Below, piece after piece: positions 34,296 to 42,638 of a stretch of 64,000 nt of DNA (its first letter is position 1; each line of letters begins with the position of its first letter). Origin of the DNA: Haladaptatus sp. R4 (lineage in GTDB: Archaea > Halobacteriota > Halobacteria > Halobacteriales > Haladaptataceae); contig NZ_LWHG01000021.1 of NCBI RefSeq assembly GCF_001625445.1, forward strand, positions 496,001 through 560,000. The letters are read 5' to 3'. Position numbers and translations under genes: made by a program. The notes below the pieces were generated by a model. That model had not been told where the DNA came from and made no database searches. It saw nothing but the letters and a program-made list of their open reading frames with translations.

Positions 34296-36959
34296 CTATC
34301 GCTTGCCGACTTTCCCCTGCCACTCCTGTACCTTCGACATCAATTCGATGGGCGAGATGTCGGCGACTTCGACCCCGGCGAGTTCGGAGAGGACGGCCTC
34401 CGTCTCGGGGTCGAGCGCATCCCCTTCGTCCTTCGATTCTTCATCATCCGACTCGCTTTCCCCCGAACCGTTCGCCTGGAACTGACCCGCCCCAAGGTCG
34501 AAGACGGCCTGTACCGTCTCGTTCGACCCCGAACCGCGCGCCTCGATGGCCTTCTCCTGTCTGAGTTTGTCGAGCACGTCGCGCGAGCGTTCGACGACGG
34601 GCATCGGAACGCCCGCCAAGTCCGCGACGTGAATCCCGTACGAGCGGTTCGTCGGCCCGTCGCGCACGGTCCTGAGGAAGGTGACGTCGCCGTCCCGTTC
34701 GTCGGCGGCCACGTGGACGTTCTCCACGCGGTCCAGATGGTCGGCGAGCGTCGTCAGTTCGTGGTAGTGGGTCGCGAACAGCGTCTTCGCCCGAACCTCG
34801 TTGTGCAGGTACTCCGTCGCGGCCCACGCGATGGAAATGCCGTCGTAGGTCGCGGTTCCGCGCCCCACCTCGTCCAGAATCACCAAGGAGTCCTCGCTCG
34901 CGGAGTGGAGGATGTTGCTCAACTCCTGCATCTCGACCATGAACGTCGAGCGACCCTGCGCCAACTCGTCCAGCGCCCCGACGCGGGTGAAGATGCCGTC
35001 CACCAATCCGATGCGGGCCTCCCGCGCCGGAACGAAACTTCCGACCTGCGCGAGCAGGGTGATGAGCGCGACCTGCCGCATGTACGTCGATTTCCCGCTC
35101 ATGTTCGGCCCGGTGACGATGAGAAACTCGCGGTCGTCGTCCATCCGCACGTCGTTCGGGACGAATTCGGTCGTTCGCTCCACGACGGGGTGGCGACCCT
35201 GCTCGATGTCGAGCCCCGACTCGGCGAGTTCCGGACGCACCCAGCCGTTTTCGACGGCGTGGACGGCCAGACTCGCCAGCACGTCGAGTTCGGCCAGCGT
35301 CCGGCCGACGTCCTGTAGCAGTTCGGCGTGTTCCGCGACTCGATTTCTGAGTTCCTTGAACAGGTCGTACTCCAGTTCGCCGCGCCGTTCCTCCAGTCGA
35401 AGAATCTCGCGCTCGCGCTCGCGGAGTTCGTCGGTGACGTACCGTTCGGAGTTTTTCAGGGTTTTGACGGCCTCGTACTCCTCCGGGACCTTGCCGGTGT
35501 CAGACTTTCCGACCTGCAGGTAGTAGCCGTCCGTCTTGTTGCGGTCCACCTGCAGGTGCGAGATGCCGGTTCGGGACTTCTCCCTGTCTGCCAGCGTGTC
35601 GAACCACTCCAAGTTCTCCTCGTGCTTGTCGATGATCCCGTCCAATTCCTCGTCGTAGCCGCGACACAGCAAGCCGCCCTGCGTGACCGTGTTCGGCGGG
35701 TCCTCGGCGAGCGCCTCGGCCAGTTCCTCGCGCAGCATTTCCGCCTGCGCACGGTCGGGGCGCGAGACGAGTTCGGACAGCGGCGAACTCGACAGGCCGG
35801 GTGCGTTGGCGATAGCGTCGGCGACCGACGGGAGAACCGAAAGGCTGTCGCGCACCCGCAGGAGGTCGTGCGCGTCGGCGCTTCCGGACACCGCCTTGCT
35901 CGCCAAGCGTTCGAGATCGTAGGCGTCGGCGAGCGTCTCGCGAATCTCCGCGCGGGCCAACGCCGATTCGGCGAACGACCCGACGCTCGATTGACGTTCC
36001 CGAAGCACGGCTTGGGACCGGCGGGGACGCTGGAGCCACTCCTTCAACAAGCGTCGTCCGGCGCTCGTCTTCGTGTGATCCACCGTCTCGAACAGCGACC
36101 CCTTGCGGTCCCCGTGCATGGTCTCGGTGAGTTCGAGGTTGCGCTGGGTCGTCGCGTCGAGTTCGACGTGGTCGTCCGCGTGGTACGACTGCAGGCGCGT
36201 CATGGACCCGAGGACGCCCGCGCCGGTCTCCTCGACGTACGAGAGCACCGCACCCGCCGCCCGGACCTCCGCTTCGTCGTCGGAATCCAATCCGAGACTG
36301 GACAGCGTCTCCTCTCCGAACTGCTCGCGGGTGACGTGGGTGGCCTTGCCGGGTGCGAACGCGTTCGCGTCGTGAACGGAGACGGACGCATCGGTGCGGT
36401 CGCGCACCCGTTCGAGGAACGAATCGTCGTTCCGAATCTCCGGACCGGGAAGCACCTCGGCGGGCGCGAACCGGTACAACTCCGTCAGCGCCTTCGAGTC
36501 CGCGTCGGAACCGGAGACGGCCGTGACGAGGAACTTGCCCGTCGTGATGTCCGCGAACGCCAACCCGTAGCCGTCGTCCACGCGGACGATTCCGGCGAGA
36601 TACTGGGCGTCCGCCGAGGACGTTTCGAGGAGCGTGCCGGGCGTCACGACCCGCGTTATCTTCCGGGCGTGACCACTGTCCGTCTCGTACTGGTCGGCCA
36701 CGGCCACGCGGTAGCCCCGCTCCACCAACTGCTTCATGTACGGCGTGAGTTCCGAGAGCGGAACGCCAGCCATCGGATAGCTACTGCCGTGGCTCGATTT
36801 CCGCGAGATGTTCAGGTCGAGCACGTCGCCGACCAACTCCGCGTCGTCAGCGAAGAACTCGTAGAAGTCGCCGACCTGCATCGTCAGCACGTCCGCGTCC
36901 GTCTCGTCTTTGAGCGAGAGGAACTCCCCGACGATGCCGCCGTCACTCACGGCGGACAC
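34296..36959 (-). CDS. mutS: DNA mismatch repair protein MutS (second, intact copy)
   Basis: An 887-residue MutS1-family protein. The mismatch-binding motif is VGDFYEFF (F32, E34). Connector, core, clamp and lever domains follow, with SHLQVDRNKTDGYYLQV in the core. The ATPase has [24 protein letters not shown] (Walker A), STFMVEMQELSNIL and [15 protein letters not shown] (Walker B and signature), and FATHYHELT. The C-terminus has an acidic linker and a small helical tail (ELAGVEVADISPIELMSKVQEW), typical of the MutS dimer/tetramer region. It is clearly divergent from the first MutS and has no frame breaks. It lies 6.5 kb from mutL. Confidence 0.95.
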   Translation of the reverse strand: MSAVSDGGIVGEFLSLKDETDADVLTMQVGDFYEFFADDAELVGDVLDLNISRKSSHGSSYPMAGVPLSELTPYMKQLVERGYRVAVADQYETDSGHARKITRVVTPGTLLETSSADAQYLAGIVRVDDGYGLAFADITTGKFLVTAVSGSDADSKALTELYRFAPAEVLPGPEIRNDDSFLERVRDRTDASVSVHDANAFAPGKATHVTREQFGEETLSSLGLDSDDEAEVRAAGAVLSYVEETGAGVLGSMTRLQSYHADDHVELDATTQRNLELTETMHGDRKGSLFETVDHTKTSAGRRLLKEWLQRPRRSQAVLRERQSSVGSFAESALARAEIRETLADAYDLERLASKAVSGSADAHDLLRVRDSLSVLPSVADAIANAPGLSSSPLSELVSRPDRAQAEMLREELAEALAEDPPNTVTQGGLLCRGYDEELDGIIDKHEENLEWFDTLADREKSRTGISHLQVDRNKTDGYYLQVGKSDTGKVPEEYEAVKTLKNSERYVTDELREREREILRLEERRGELEYDLFKELRNRVAEHAELLQDVGRTLAELDVLASLAVHAVENGWVRPELAESGLDIEQGRHPVVERTTEFVPNDVRMDDDREFLIVTGPNMSGKSTYMRQVALITLLAQVGSFVPAREARIGLVDGIFTRVGALDELAQGRSTFMVEMQELSNILHSASEDSLVILDEVGRGTATYDGISIAWAATEYLHNEVRAKTLFATHYHELTTLADHLDRVENVHVAADERDGDVTFLRTVRDGPTNRSYGIHVADLAGVPMPVVERSRDVLDKLRQEKAIEARGSGSNETVQAVFDLGAGQFQANGSGESESDDEESKDEGDALDPETEAVLSELAGVEVADISPIELMSKVQEWQGKVGKR

Positions 36960-37083
36960 CTCCGGAAGCGAGAACCGAAATCATGTGCGAACGTGGGCGG
37001 GACGGCGACTAAAACGGTGTGGATTCGGTCCCTACAAAACGTCGGTACGATTTTGTCGCTTCGGGTCGTCGTCCCTTCCTCAC

Positions 37084-38316
37084 GTGGTCTCCGCCGTTTC
37101 CGCACGTCGACTCGGCGCGACGCTGATGGGGGTCGCCGTCGTCGGGTTCGTCCTCACGCTCGTCGTCAGCGCCGCCGTCGCGCCGCCGATTTCGAACGCT
37201 CCGTCGTCCGATTTGTCCGGCCGAACCGTCGTCGGTGTCCAATCGACCTCGACCGACGGGAAGGTCGTGATGCTCGATTCGGATGGCAAAGAGGTGTGGC
37301 AGTACGGCCACGCGAACGGCTATCACGACGTGTCGTGGCTTCCGAACGGAACGGTCCTCGCGTCGTTCATCGACGACGGGTATCGGCGCTGCGGACCCTA
37401 CGAATCACCCTGCGCTCGGACCGGCGTGCGGGTCATCGACCCGAACCCGTCGCCGCACGTCGTCTACCAGTGGACGTTTCCGGTCCGCTCGGGATTGAAC
37501 AGCGAGGTTCACGACGCCGAGTTGCTTCCGTCGGGCGAACTGCTGGTCGCGGACATGGACAAGGAACGGGTGTTCACGGTCGCGCCGAACGGAACGGTCA
37601 CGTGGCAGTGGAACGCGAGCGAGCGGTACGACCCGCCGTCCGACCCCACGCGAACCGACTGGCTCCACATCAACGACGTGGACCGTATCGGGCCGGGACG
37701 GTATCTCGTCAGCGTGCGGAACGCGAACGAACTCGTCGTCCTCCAGCGCGGGAAGGGCGTCGTGAACGTGATCAACGAGAACGGGGATTGGCGACTGCTG
37801 AACAAACAGCACAATCCCCAATACCTCTCGAAAAACGCCGTCCTCGTCGCGGACAGCGAGAACGACCGGGTGGTCGAACTCCACCGCCGAAACGGAACGT
37901 GGGGAGTCGCATGGCAGGTGCACGGCGCGGGCGGCCTCGGCTTCGACTGGCCGCGCGATGCGGACCGTTTGCCGAACGGCCACACGCTCATCACCGACAG
38001 CCGAAACAACCGCGTCGTCGAGTTGAATCGGTCCGGAAAACTGGTGTGGAGCGCGCGCATCAACTCGCTTCCGTACGAGGCCGACCGTTACCCCGGCGAA
38101 TATCCCGCCGGGCCGCCCGTGAATTCGAGCGCCGACATCGGTCCGTCGGCGACGAAGCTTCCCGTCTTCGGCTACCTGCTCGACAGCGCCCGGCACGTCG
38201 TTTCGCTTCCCTACTGGGTCGCCGGGTGGCACGTCGCCGTCGGCGGCGTCGCGCTCGTGACGTTCCTCGTCGGACTCTGGCTGTTCGTCCGCGGGTCGAA
38301 AAAGTCCGTTGCGTGA
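37084..38316 (+). CDS. Membrane-anchored arylsulfotransferase-like beta-propeller protein
   Basis: A 410-residue protein starting GTG 37084. The N-terminal membrane helix is MGVAVVGFVLTLVVSAAVA. An extracytoplasmic propeller follows, with repeated elements such as GHANGYHDVSWLPNGTVLASF, VHDAELLPSGELLVADMD, INDVDRIGPGRYLVSVRN and WPRDADRLPNGHTLITDSRNNRVVE. The C-terminal helix is GGVALVTFLVGLWLF with a basic tail. The repeats match the arylsulfotransferase (ASST)/NHL-like family of haloarchaea; I see no clear catalytic His assignment. It is divergent from mutS. Confidence 0.75.
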   Translation: MVSAVSARRLGATLMGVAVVGFVLTLVVSAAVAPPISNAPSSDLSGRTVVGVQSTSTDGKVVMLDSDGKEVWQYGHANGYHDVSWLPNGTVLASFIDDGYRRCGPYESPCARTGVRVIDPNPSPHVVYQWTFPVRSGLNSEVHDAELLPSGELLVADMDKERVFTVAPNGTVTWQWNASERYDPPSDPTRTDWLHINDVDRIGPGRYLVSVRNANELVVLQRGKGVVNVINENGDWRLLNKQHNPQYLSKNAVLVADSENDRVVELHRRNGTWGVAWQVHGAGGLGFDWPRDADRLPNGHTLITDSRNNRVVELNRSGKLVWSARINSLPYEADRYPGEYPAGPPVNSSADIGPSATKLPVFGYLLDSARHVVSLPYWVAGWHVAVGGVALVTFLVGLWLFVRGSKKSVA

Positions 38317-38359
38317 GCAACCAGAATTACCACCGACGATTCCCTCGTCGGTTTCCACC

Positions 38360-38704
38360 ATGGCGCTCACCCAGATAGACCACCTCGACGCCGAGAAGGA
38401 CGAGTGTATCGACGACTGTTTCGCCGCCGCACAGGCCTGCGAGTGGTGTGCCGATCAGTGTGCGGAAAAAGGCGAAGGCATGGCCAAATGCATCCGGCTC
38501 TGTCGTGACGTGGCCGACCTGGCGACCATGCACGCCCGGTTCATGGCCCGCGATTCGAACTTCGACAGCGAACTCGCGGAAGCCTGCGCGGGTGCCTGCG
38601 AGGAGTGTGCCGAGGAGTGCTCGCGGCACGACCACGACCACTGTCAGCTCTGTGCCGACGTGCTGGAGGACTGTGCGGAGAGCTGTCGGAACATGATGGC
38701 GTAA
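38360..38704 (+). CDS. Cysteine-rich four-helix copper-binding protein (Csp/DUF326 type)
   Basis: A 114-residue protein with about 18 Cys, mostly in CxxxC pairs along helices: CIDDCFAAAQACEWCADQC, KCIRLCRDVADL, and CAGACEECAEEC continuing to CQLCADVLEDC. This is the layout of cytosolic Csp copper-storage proteins, in which Cys-lined helical bundles hold many Cu(I) ions. The HDHDH segment adds metal ligands. No signal peptide, so a cytoplasmic role in copper storage or detoxification is expected. The start ATG 38360 is chosen over GTG 38309, whose extra residues are not family-like. Confidence 0.88.
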   Translation: MALTQIDHLDAEKDECIDDCFAAAQACEWCADQCAEKGEGMAKCIRLCRDVADLATMHARFMARDSNFDSELAEACAGACEECAEECSRHDHDHCQLCADVLEDCAESCRNMMA

Positions 38705-38783
38705 CGAACGGCTGATTTCCCTTCGAACTGCCCAATTTATATCGAACAGAAGACATTTACATAAGTTTGATTATTTGTTTCGT

Positions 38784-39176
38784 ATGCCTTCCCTCGACGG
38801 TTCTCGCAACTATGTTATCGTTCTCTTAGTGCTAACTGCTCCTGTATTGGCCGGATGTACGTTGTTCGAAAACGGCACGCCGAACCACCATATTGTGATG
38901 ACAAACGAGGATACCGTTCCTCACGACGCCGTGTTGGTAGTCATGTCGGGGGGTAAGCGGGTGTCCACGAACACCGTTCGTGTCGCACCGAATTCATCAC
39001 GAACCGTCTCGGTCATCAACCACAGTGGTCGGTATTCGTTCCGGCTGAAGACGAACGGCGAGCGCGCCAACACGACCGTCAAATTACCGGTTGTCGAGGG
39101 AGACCGCCGCTCGTTCACCAGATACACGATCACGAAAACAGGGAAGATAACGACGATGAACTACCACGAAGATTGA
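38784..39176 (+). CDS. Small lipoprotein of unknown function
   Basis: A 130-residue protein. Signal: MPSLDGSRNYVIVLLVLTAPVLAGC, with the lipobox Cys at about residue 25. The mature part is a single beta-sandwich-like domain with VPHDAVLVVMSGGKRV, TNTVRVAPNSSRTVSVINHSG and YSFRLKTNGERANTTVKLP. It resembles the C2/Ig-type domains found in small haloarchaeal lipoproteins. The start ATG 38784 is preferred over 38775. The gene ends in a perfect 13-bp hairpin shared with the convergent LLM oxidoreductase gene. Confidence 0.68.
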   Translation: MPSLDGSRNYVIVLLVLTAPVLAGCTLFENGTPNHHIVMTNEDTVPHDAVLVVMSGGKRVSTNTVRVAPNSSRTVSVINHSGRYSFRLKTNGERANTTVKLPVVEGDRRSFTRYTITKTGKITTMNYHED

Positions 39177-39204
39177 CTGAACCGACGGATTTCCGTCGGT
39201 TCAG
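39177..39204. terminator. Perfect 13-bp-stem hairpin between convergent genes
   Basis: Left arm CTGAACCGACGGA (39177-39189), loop TT, right arm TCCGTCGGTTCAG (39192-39204). It begins at the lipoprotein stop and covers the stop codon of the LLM gene (39201-39203), consistent with a bidirectional terminator. Confidence 0.7.
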
Positions 39205-40151
39205 TCACGCACGTCGGCGAGCAGTTCCAAACTATCGTCTTCCGGGGCATCCGGCACGCTCAGCATGAACGTCTCGATACCCACGTCCTCGTAGCGCTCC
39301 AGTTCCGCTCGAACCTCGTTCGGCGTCCCGACCAGCGCCGTCTCCAGATAGCCCGCGAGGAAGAACTCCCGCGGTTCGCTCGGGTCACCGTTCAAATGGC
39401 GCTCGGCGAAACACTCGCGCTTCGCCTCGGCCTCTTCTCGCGAGTCGGCGACGAACGCGAACAGTTCCGCGGATTTCGTGATGTCCTCGTACCGTTCCTC
39501 GGACTCGCAGTGCTCCCGCAGCACGGCCAGCTTTTCCGCGAATCCCTCGGGGTCGAGGGTGCCGTAGTTCCATCCGTCGGCGAGTTCGGCCGTGTACCGG
39601 AGCGTGAACTGCTCCCCAGCACCACCGATCCAGATGGGAGGGTGGGGCTCCTGCACCGGTTCCGGGCGGCAGAACGCCTCCTCCAGATCGAACTGCTCGC
39701 CGTGGTGGGAGAACCGCTCGTTCGTCCAGAGGCCGTGGAGAACCTCGACAGTCTCGCGCAGTCGCTCGATGCGGGCCGCGGGCGGTTCGCGGAACTCGTA
39801 GCCGAAGCGCTCGAACTCGTCCCGGAACCAGCCCGCGCCCAAACCGAGGTCGAGGCGGCCGTCGCTCACGCGGTCCACGGTCGCCGCCATCTTCGCAAGC
39901 AGCGACGGGTGGCGGTAGGCCTGACAGTCCACCAGCGTTCCGAGTCGAATGTCGTCGGTCGCCTCCGCGAGCGCCGCGAGCGTCGTCCACGGTTCGTAGG
40001 TGTCCTGCTCGATGTCGCCGATCCACGACTGGAAGTGGTCTTCGAGCCACAGGCCATCGAACCCGCACTCCTCGGCGTCGTGAGCCACGTCCCGAATCGT
40101 CCCGTACTCGTGGCCGTACTGGGGCAGGATGATGCCGACGTCGGTGTTCAT
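39201..40151 (-). CDS. LLM-class (F420-dependent) oxidoreductase
   Basis: A 316-residue (beta/alpha)8 luciferase-like protein. VGIILPQYGHEYGTIRDVA opens strand 1; DGLWLEDHFQSW, IRLGTLVDCQAYRHPSLLAKMAATVDRVSDGRLDLGLGAGWFRDEF and PPIWIGGAGEQFTLRYTAELADGW are the classic family segments. Haloarchaeal members generally use coenzyme F420 or FMN; the substrate is unknown. The start ATG 40151 overlaps the thiDN stop by 4 nt, so it is the last gene of the thiamine operon. Linkage is positional, not functional proof. Confidence 0.85.
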   Translation of the reverse strand: MNTDVGIILPQYGHEYGTIRDVAHDAEECGFDGLWLEDHFQSWIGDIEQDTYEPWTTLAALAEATDDIRLGTLVDCQAYRHPSLLAKMAATVDRVSDGRLDLGLGAGWFRDEFERFGYEFREPPAARIERLRETVEVLHGLWTNERFSHHGEQFDLEEAFCRPEPVQEPHPPIWIGGAGEQFTLRYTAELADGWNYGTLDPEGFAEKLAVLREHCESEERYEDITKSAELFAFVADSREEAEAKRECFAERHLNGDPSEPREFFLAGYLETALVGTPNEVRAELERYEDVGIETFMLSVPDAPEDDSLELLADVRD

Positions 40152-41551
40152 GGTGATGCCCCCTCCTCGTCTTCCTCGTCCGGTTCCCGCGCCTCCAGCG
40201 CGGAGAGGAGTGCCAGCGTCCGTCGCTGGAGTTCCTCGGCGTCCGCCGCGAGCAGTTTCACGATGGCTTCCTTGCCGACCTCCCCGCGGTCGATTATCGC
40301 GACGGGCGTTCCGCTCGCCGACTCGAACGCCTGTCGAGCACCCCAACCCATCGTGCTCCCCTCCTCGGTCTTCACGTCCTCCGGTTCCGCCGCGCGGTCG
40401 AACTCCGCGACCTCGCCGCTGAGCGTCGAGAGCGCCGCCCCGACATCGCCATCGAATCGACAATTGACCGCAAACCGCAGGCTGGGGTCGTTCTCCCGCG
40501 CCGAGAGCAGGAACCGGGCGACGTGGCTCGACGCGCAAAATCGCACGCCGCGGTTCGGTTTCACGCCGGTCATGGTTCGTGTGATTCGCCCCTCGACGGC
40601 GGCGGTTTCGTCCACCGCCTCGGCGTACGGCGTCGCCCCGACGACGTTCATCCCGACCTCCGGGACGAGGGCGCTCACGTCCCGTTCGACGAACGACTGA
40701 ACGACGCCTTCGACCGCCTCGGCCGTGTCGTTCCGCGCCGCCCGGTTCCGGAGTTCGACGAGGTGGTGAACGGCACCCGGTCCCTCGCCGACGTCGACGG
40801 CGTAGCGGACTGCGCGCTCCATGAACGCCGTCGCGCCGCCGACCGCCGTTCGAAGGTCGTCCCCCAGCGCGAGTCGGGCGGTGATGGCGCTGGCGAGCGT
40901 GCATCCCGACCCGTGAGTCGCGTTTGTGTCGATGCGCGGATGTTCGAAGACTTCGATGCCGTCGGCCGTGACGAGCACGTCCCGAACCGTCTCGCCGGGG
41001 ACGTGACCGCCCTTCACGAGCGCGGCGTCCGCACCCATCTCGCGGAGCGCGGTTCCTGCGGACTCGGCGCTCTCGTCGTCCGTTAGCTCGATGCCCGTCA
41101 GGACTTCGGCCTCGTCCGTGTTGGGCGTGACGAGGGTCGCGTGGGTGAACAGGTCCTCGTAGGCTTCTTCGCCCGCCGGGTCGAGCAGTCGGTCGCCCGA
41201 CGCCGCGACCATCACGGGGTCCACGACGACCGGGATTTCCAGGTCCGCGACCTGCTCCGCGACGCTCCGAATGACCGGGGCTTCCGCGAGCATACCGGTC
41301 TTGACCGCCCGAACGTCAAAATCCGAGAGGACGGCCTCACACTGGGCTTCGACATCCTCGACCGGGAGCGTGGTAAAGCCCTCGACGCCGCGGGTGTTCT
41401 GTGCCGTAACGCTCGCGATGGCGCTGGTGCCGAACACGCCGTGCGCTTCCATCGTCTTCAGGTCGGCCTGAATCCCCGCGCCGCCGCCGGAGTCGCTTCC
41501 GGCGATGGTCAGCGCGACGGGGAGAGAGACCGGTGCTGGTTCTCTACTCAT
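40148..41551 (-). CDS. thiDN: Bifunctional hydroxymethylpyrimidine kinase / thiamine-phosphate synthase (ThiD-ThiN)
   Basis: A 467-residue fusion. Residues 1-265 are the ribokinase-fold ThiD: ALTIAGSDSGGGAGIQADLKTMEAHGVFG, TGMLAEAPVIRSV and DTNATHGSGCTLASAITA at the anion hole. The rest is ThiN, with EVGMNVVGATPYAEAVDETAAVEGRI and MGWGARQAFESASGTPVAIIDRGEVGKEA. It phosphorylates HMP and HMP-P, then couples HMP-PP with thiazole phosphate to thiamine phosphate, replacing ThiE. The start ATG 41551 overlaps the upstream AIR-synthase-like gene's stop by 8 nt, supporting one operon. Confidence 0.93.
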   Translation of the reverse strand: MSREPAPVSLPVALTIAGSDSGGGAGIQADLKTMEAHGVFGTSAIASVTAQNTRGVEGFTTLPVEDVEAQCEAVLSDFDVRAVKTGMLAEAPVIRSVAEQVADLEIPVVVDPVMVAASGDRLLDPAGEEAYEDLFTHATLVTPNTDEAEVLTGIELTDDESAESAGTALREMGADAALVKGGHVPGETVRDVLVTADGIEVFEHPRIDTNATHGSGCTLASAITARLALGDDLRTAVGGATAFMERAVRYAVDVGEGPGAVHHLVELRNRAARNDTAEAVEGVVQSFVERDVSALVPEVGMNVVGATPYAEAVDETAAVEGRITRTMTGVKPNRGVRFCASSHVARFLLSARENDPSLRFAVNCRFDGDVGAALSTLSGEVAEFDRAAEPEDVKTEEGSTMGWGARQAFESASGTPVAIIDRGEVGKEAIVKLLAADAEELQRRTLALLSALEAREPDEEDEEGASP

Positions 41552-42599
41552 GTTCCATGAACTCCTCGAAGGCACCCCAGAACGGGTCTACCTCCGGATG
41601 CTCGATTTCCTCACCGTCCACCGTGACGCCGGTGCCGTCCCGAACCTCGCCGATGTCGCCCGCCGGAATCCCGGCGTCGGAGAGTGCGCCGAGGACGCCG
41701 TCGGCGTCCTCCGGCGCGACGGCCAGCAACAGCGTCCCCTCGCTGATGGACGCCCACGGGTCGATGTCGAAGAACTCGCAGGCTTCCAGCACGCCCGGCA
41801 GAACCGGCACGTCGTCGTGGCGTACGTCGAGGTGGACCCCGCTCGCGGCCGCCATCTCGGTCAACGCGCCGTGCACGCCGCCCTCCGTCGCGTCGTGCAT
41901 GGCCGACACGTCGCCCGCTTCCGCAGCGATCCGTGCGTCCTCGACCGGACTCATGTCGTAGAACCGGTCTTTCGCCTGCTCGACGGTCTCCTCCGGAAGG
42001 TCCATCAGGTCCTCGAACTGGTTGCTCAGGAGGCCGGTCGCCTCGACCGCCGGACCTTTCGTGAGTAGGACGCGGTCGCCGGGACGCGCGCCGTTCGGTC
42101 GGACCACGTCGTCCGGGTCGCCGACGGCCATCGCGGTGGCCCCGCCGACCATCGGGTAGTTACAACCCGCGTATCTGGCAGTGTGACCCGTGACGACGCT
42201 GACGTCCAGCTTTTTCGCCTCCCGGTCGAACGTCCGCCAAATCGTGGCGAACTCCTCGTCCGTGATCTCCGGCGGGAGATTGAAATCCACCGCGAGATGG
42301 GTGGGTTGCAGGCCGCTCACCGCCACGTCGCTCATCAGGATGTGGAACGCGAACCACGCCGCCCGCTCGAAGCCGAGCGAGGGCATGATGTAGATGGGGT
42401 CGGTCGCGGTGGCGATTGCTACGTCGCCGACCTCCATAACAGAGTCAGACTCCGTCTGACTGGCCATCGAGCCAAGCTCGATGACACCGAAATCGACGCC
42501 GTGCTGTGGCCCCAGCGTCACGTCGTCGCGCTCCGCACCGAGGTGCGGGAAGATGTACTCCTCGAAGAACTCGCTGTCTACTTTGCCGAGATCGGTCAT
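41544..42599 (-). CDS. AIR synthase-like protein, second paralogue
   Basis: A 351-residue PurM/ThiL/HypE/SelD-fold protein. GFERAAWFAFHILMSDVAVSGLQPTHLAVDFNLPPEI, TGHTARYAGCNYPMVGGATAMAVG, RPGDRVLLTKGPAVEATGLL and MHDATEGGVHGALTEMA are landmark segments (ATP-binding loop and DATEGG motif). It carries a short Ser-rich insertion after GVIELG (about 43-58) not seen in its neighbour. The start ATG 42599 is preferred over 42602. Adjacent to thiDN, so a thiamine-phosphate kinase-like (ThiL) role is conceivable, but residues specific for thiamine were not identified. Confidence 0.85.
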   Translation of the reverse strand: MTDLGKVDSEFFEEYIFPHLGAERDDVTLGPQHGVDFGVIELGSMASQTESDSVMEVGDVAIATATDPIYIMPSLGFERAAWFAFHILMSDVAVSGLQPTHLAVDFNLPPEITDEEFATIWRTFDREAKKLDVSVVTGHTARYAGCNYPMVGGATAMAVGDPDDVVRPNGARPGDRVLLTKGPAVEATGLLSNQFEDLMDLPEETVEQAKDRFYDMSPVEDARIAAEAGDVSAMHDATEGGVHGALTEMAAASGVHLDVRHDDVPVLPGVLEACEFFDIDPWASISEGTLLLAVAPEDADGVLGALSDAGIPAGDIGEVRDGTGVTVDGEEIEHPEVDPFWGAFEEFMEHE

Positions 42600-42638
42600 C
42601 ACGTCGGGGTATTACTTGGTTGTATTTAGCGGTGGTGT

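Noticed and set aside
35328-38378. 1016-residue open frame on the plus strand
   Set aside because: Antisense to the second mutS and then out of frame across the arylsulfotransferase-like gene; the translation is low-complexity Arg-rich.
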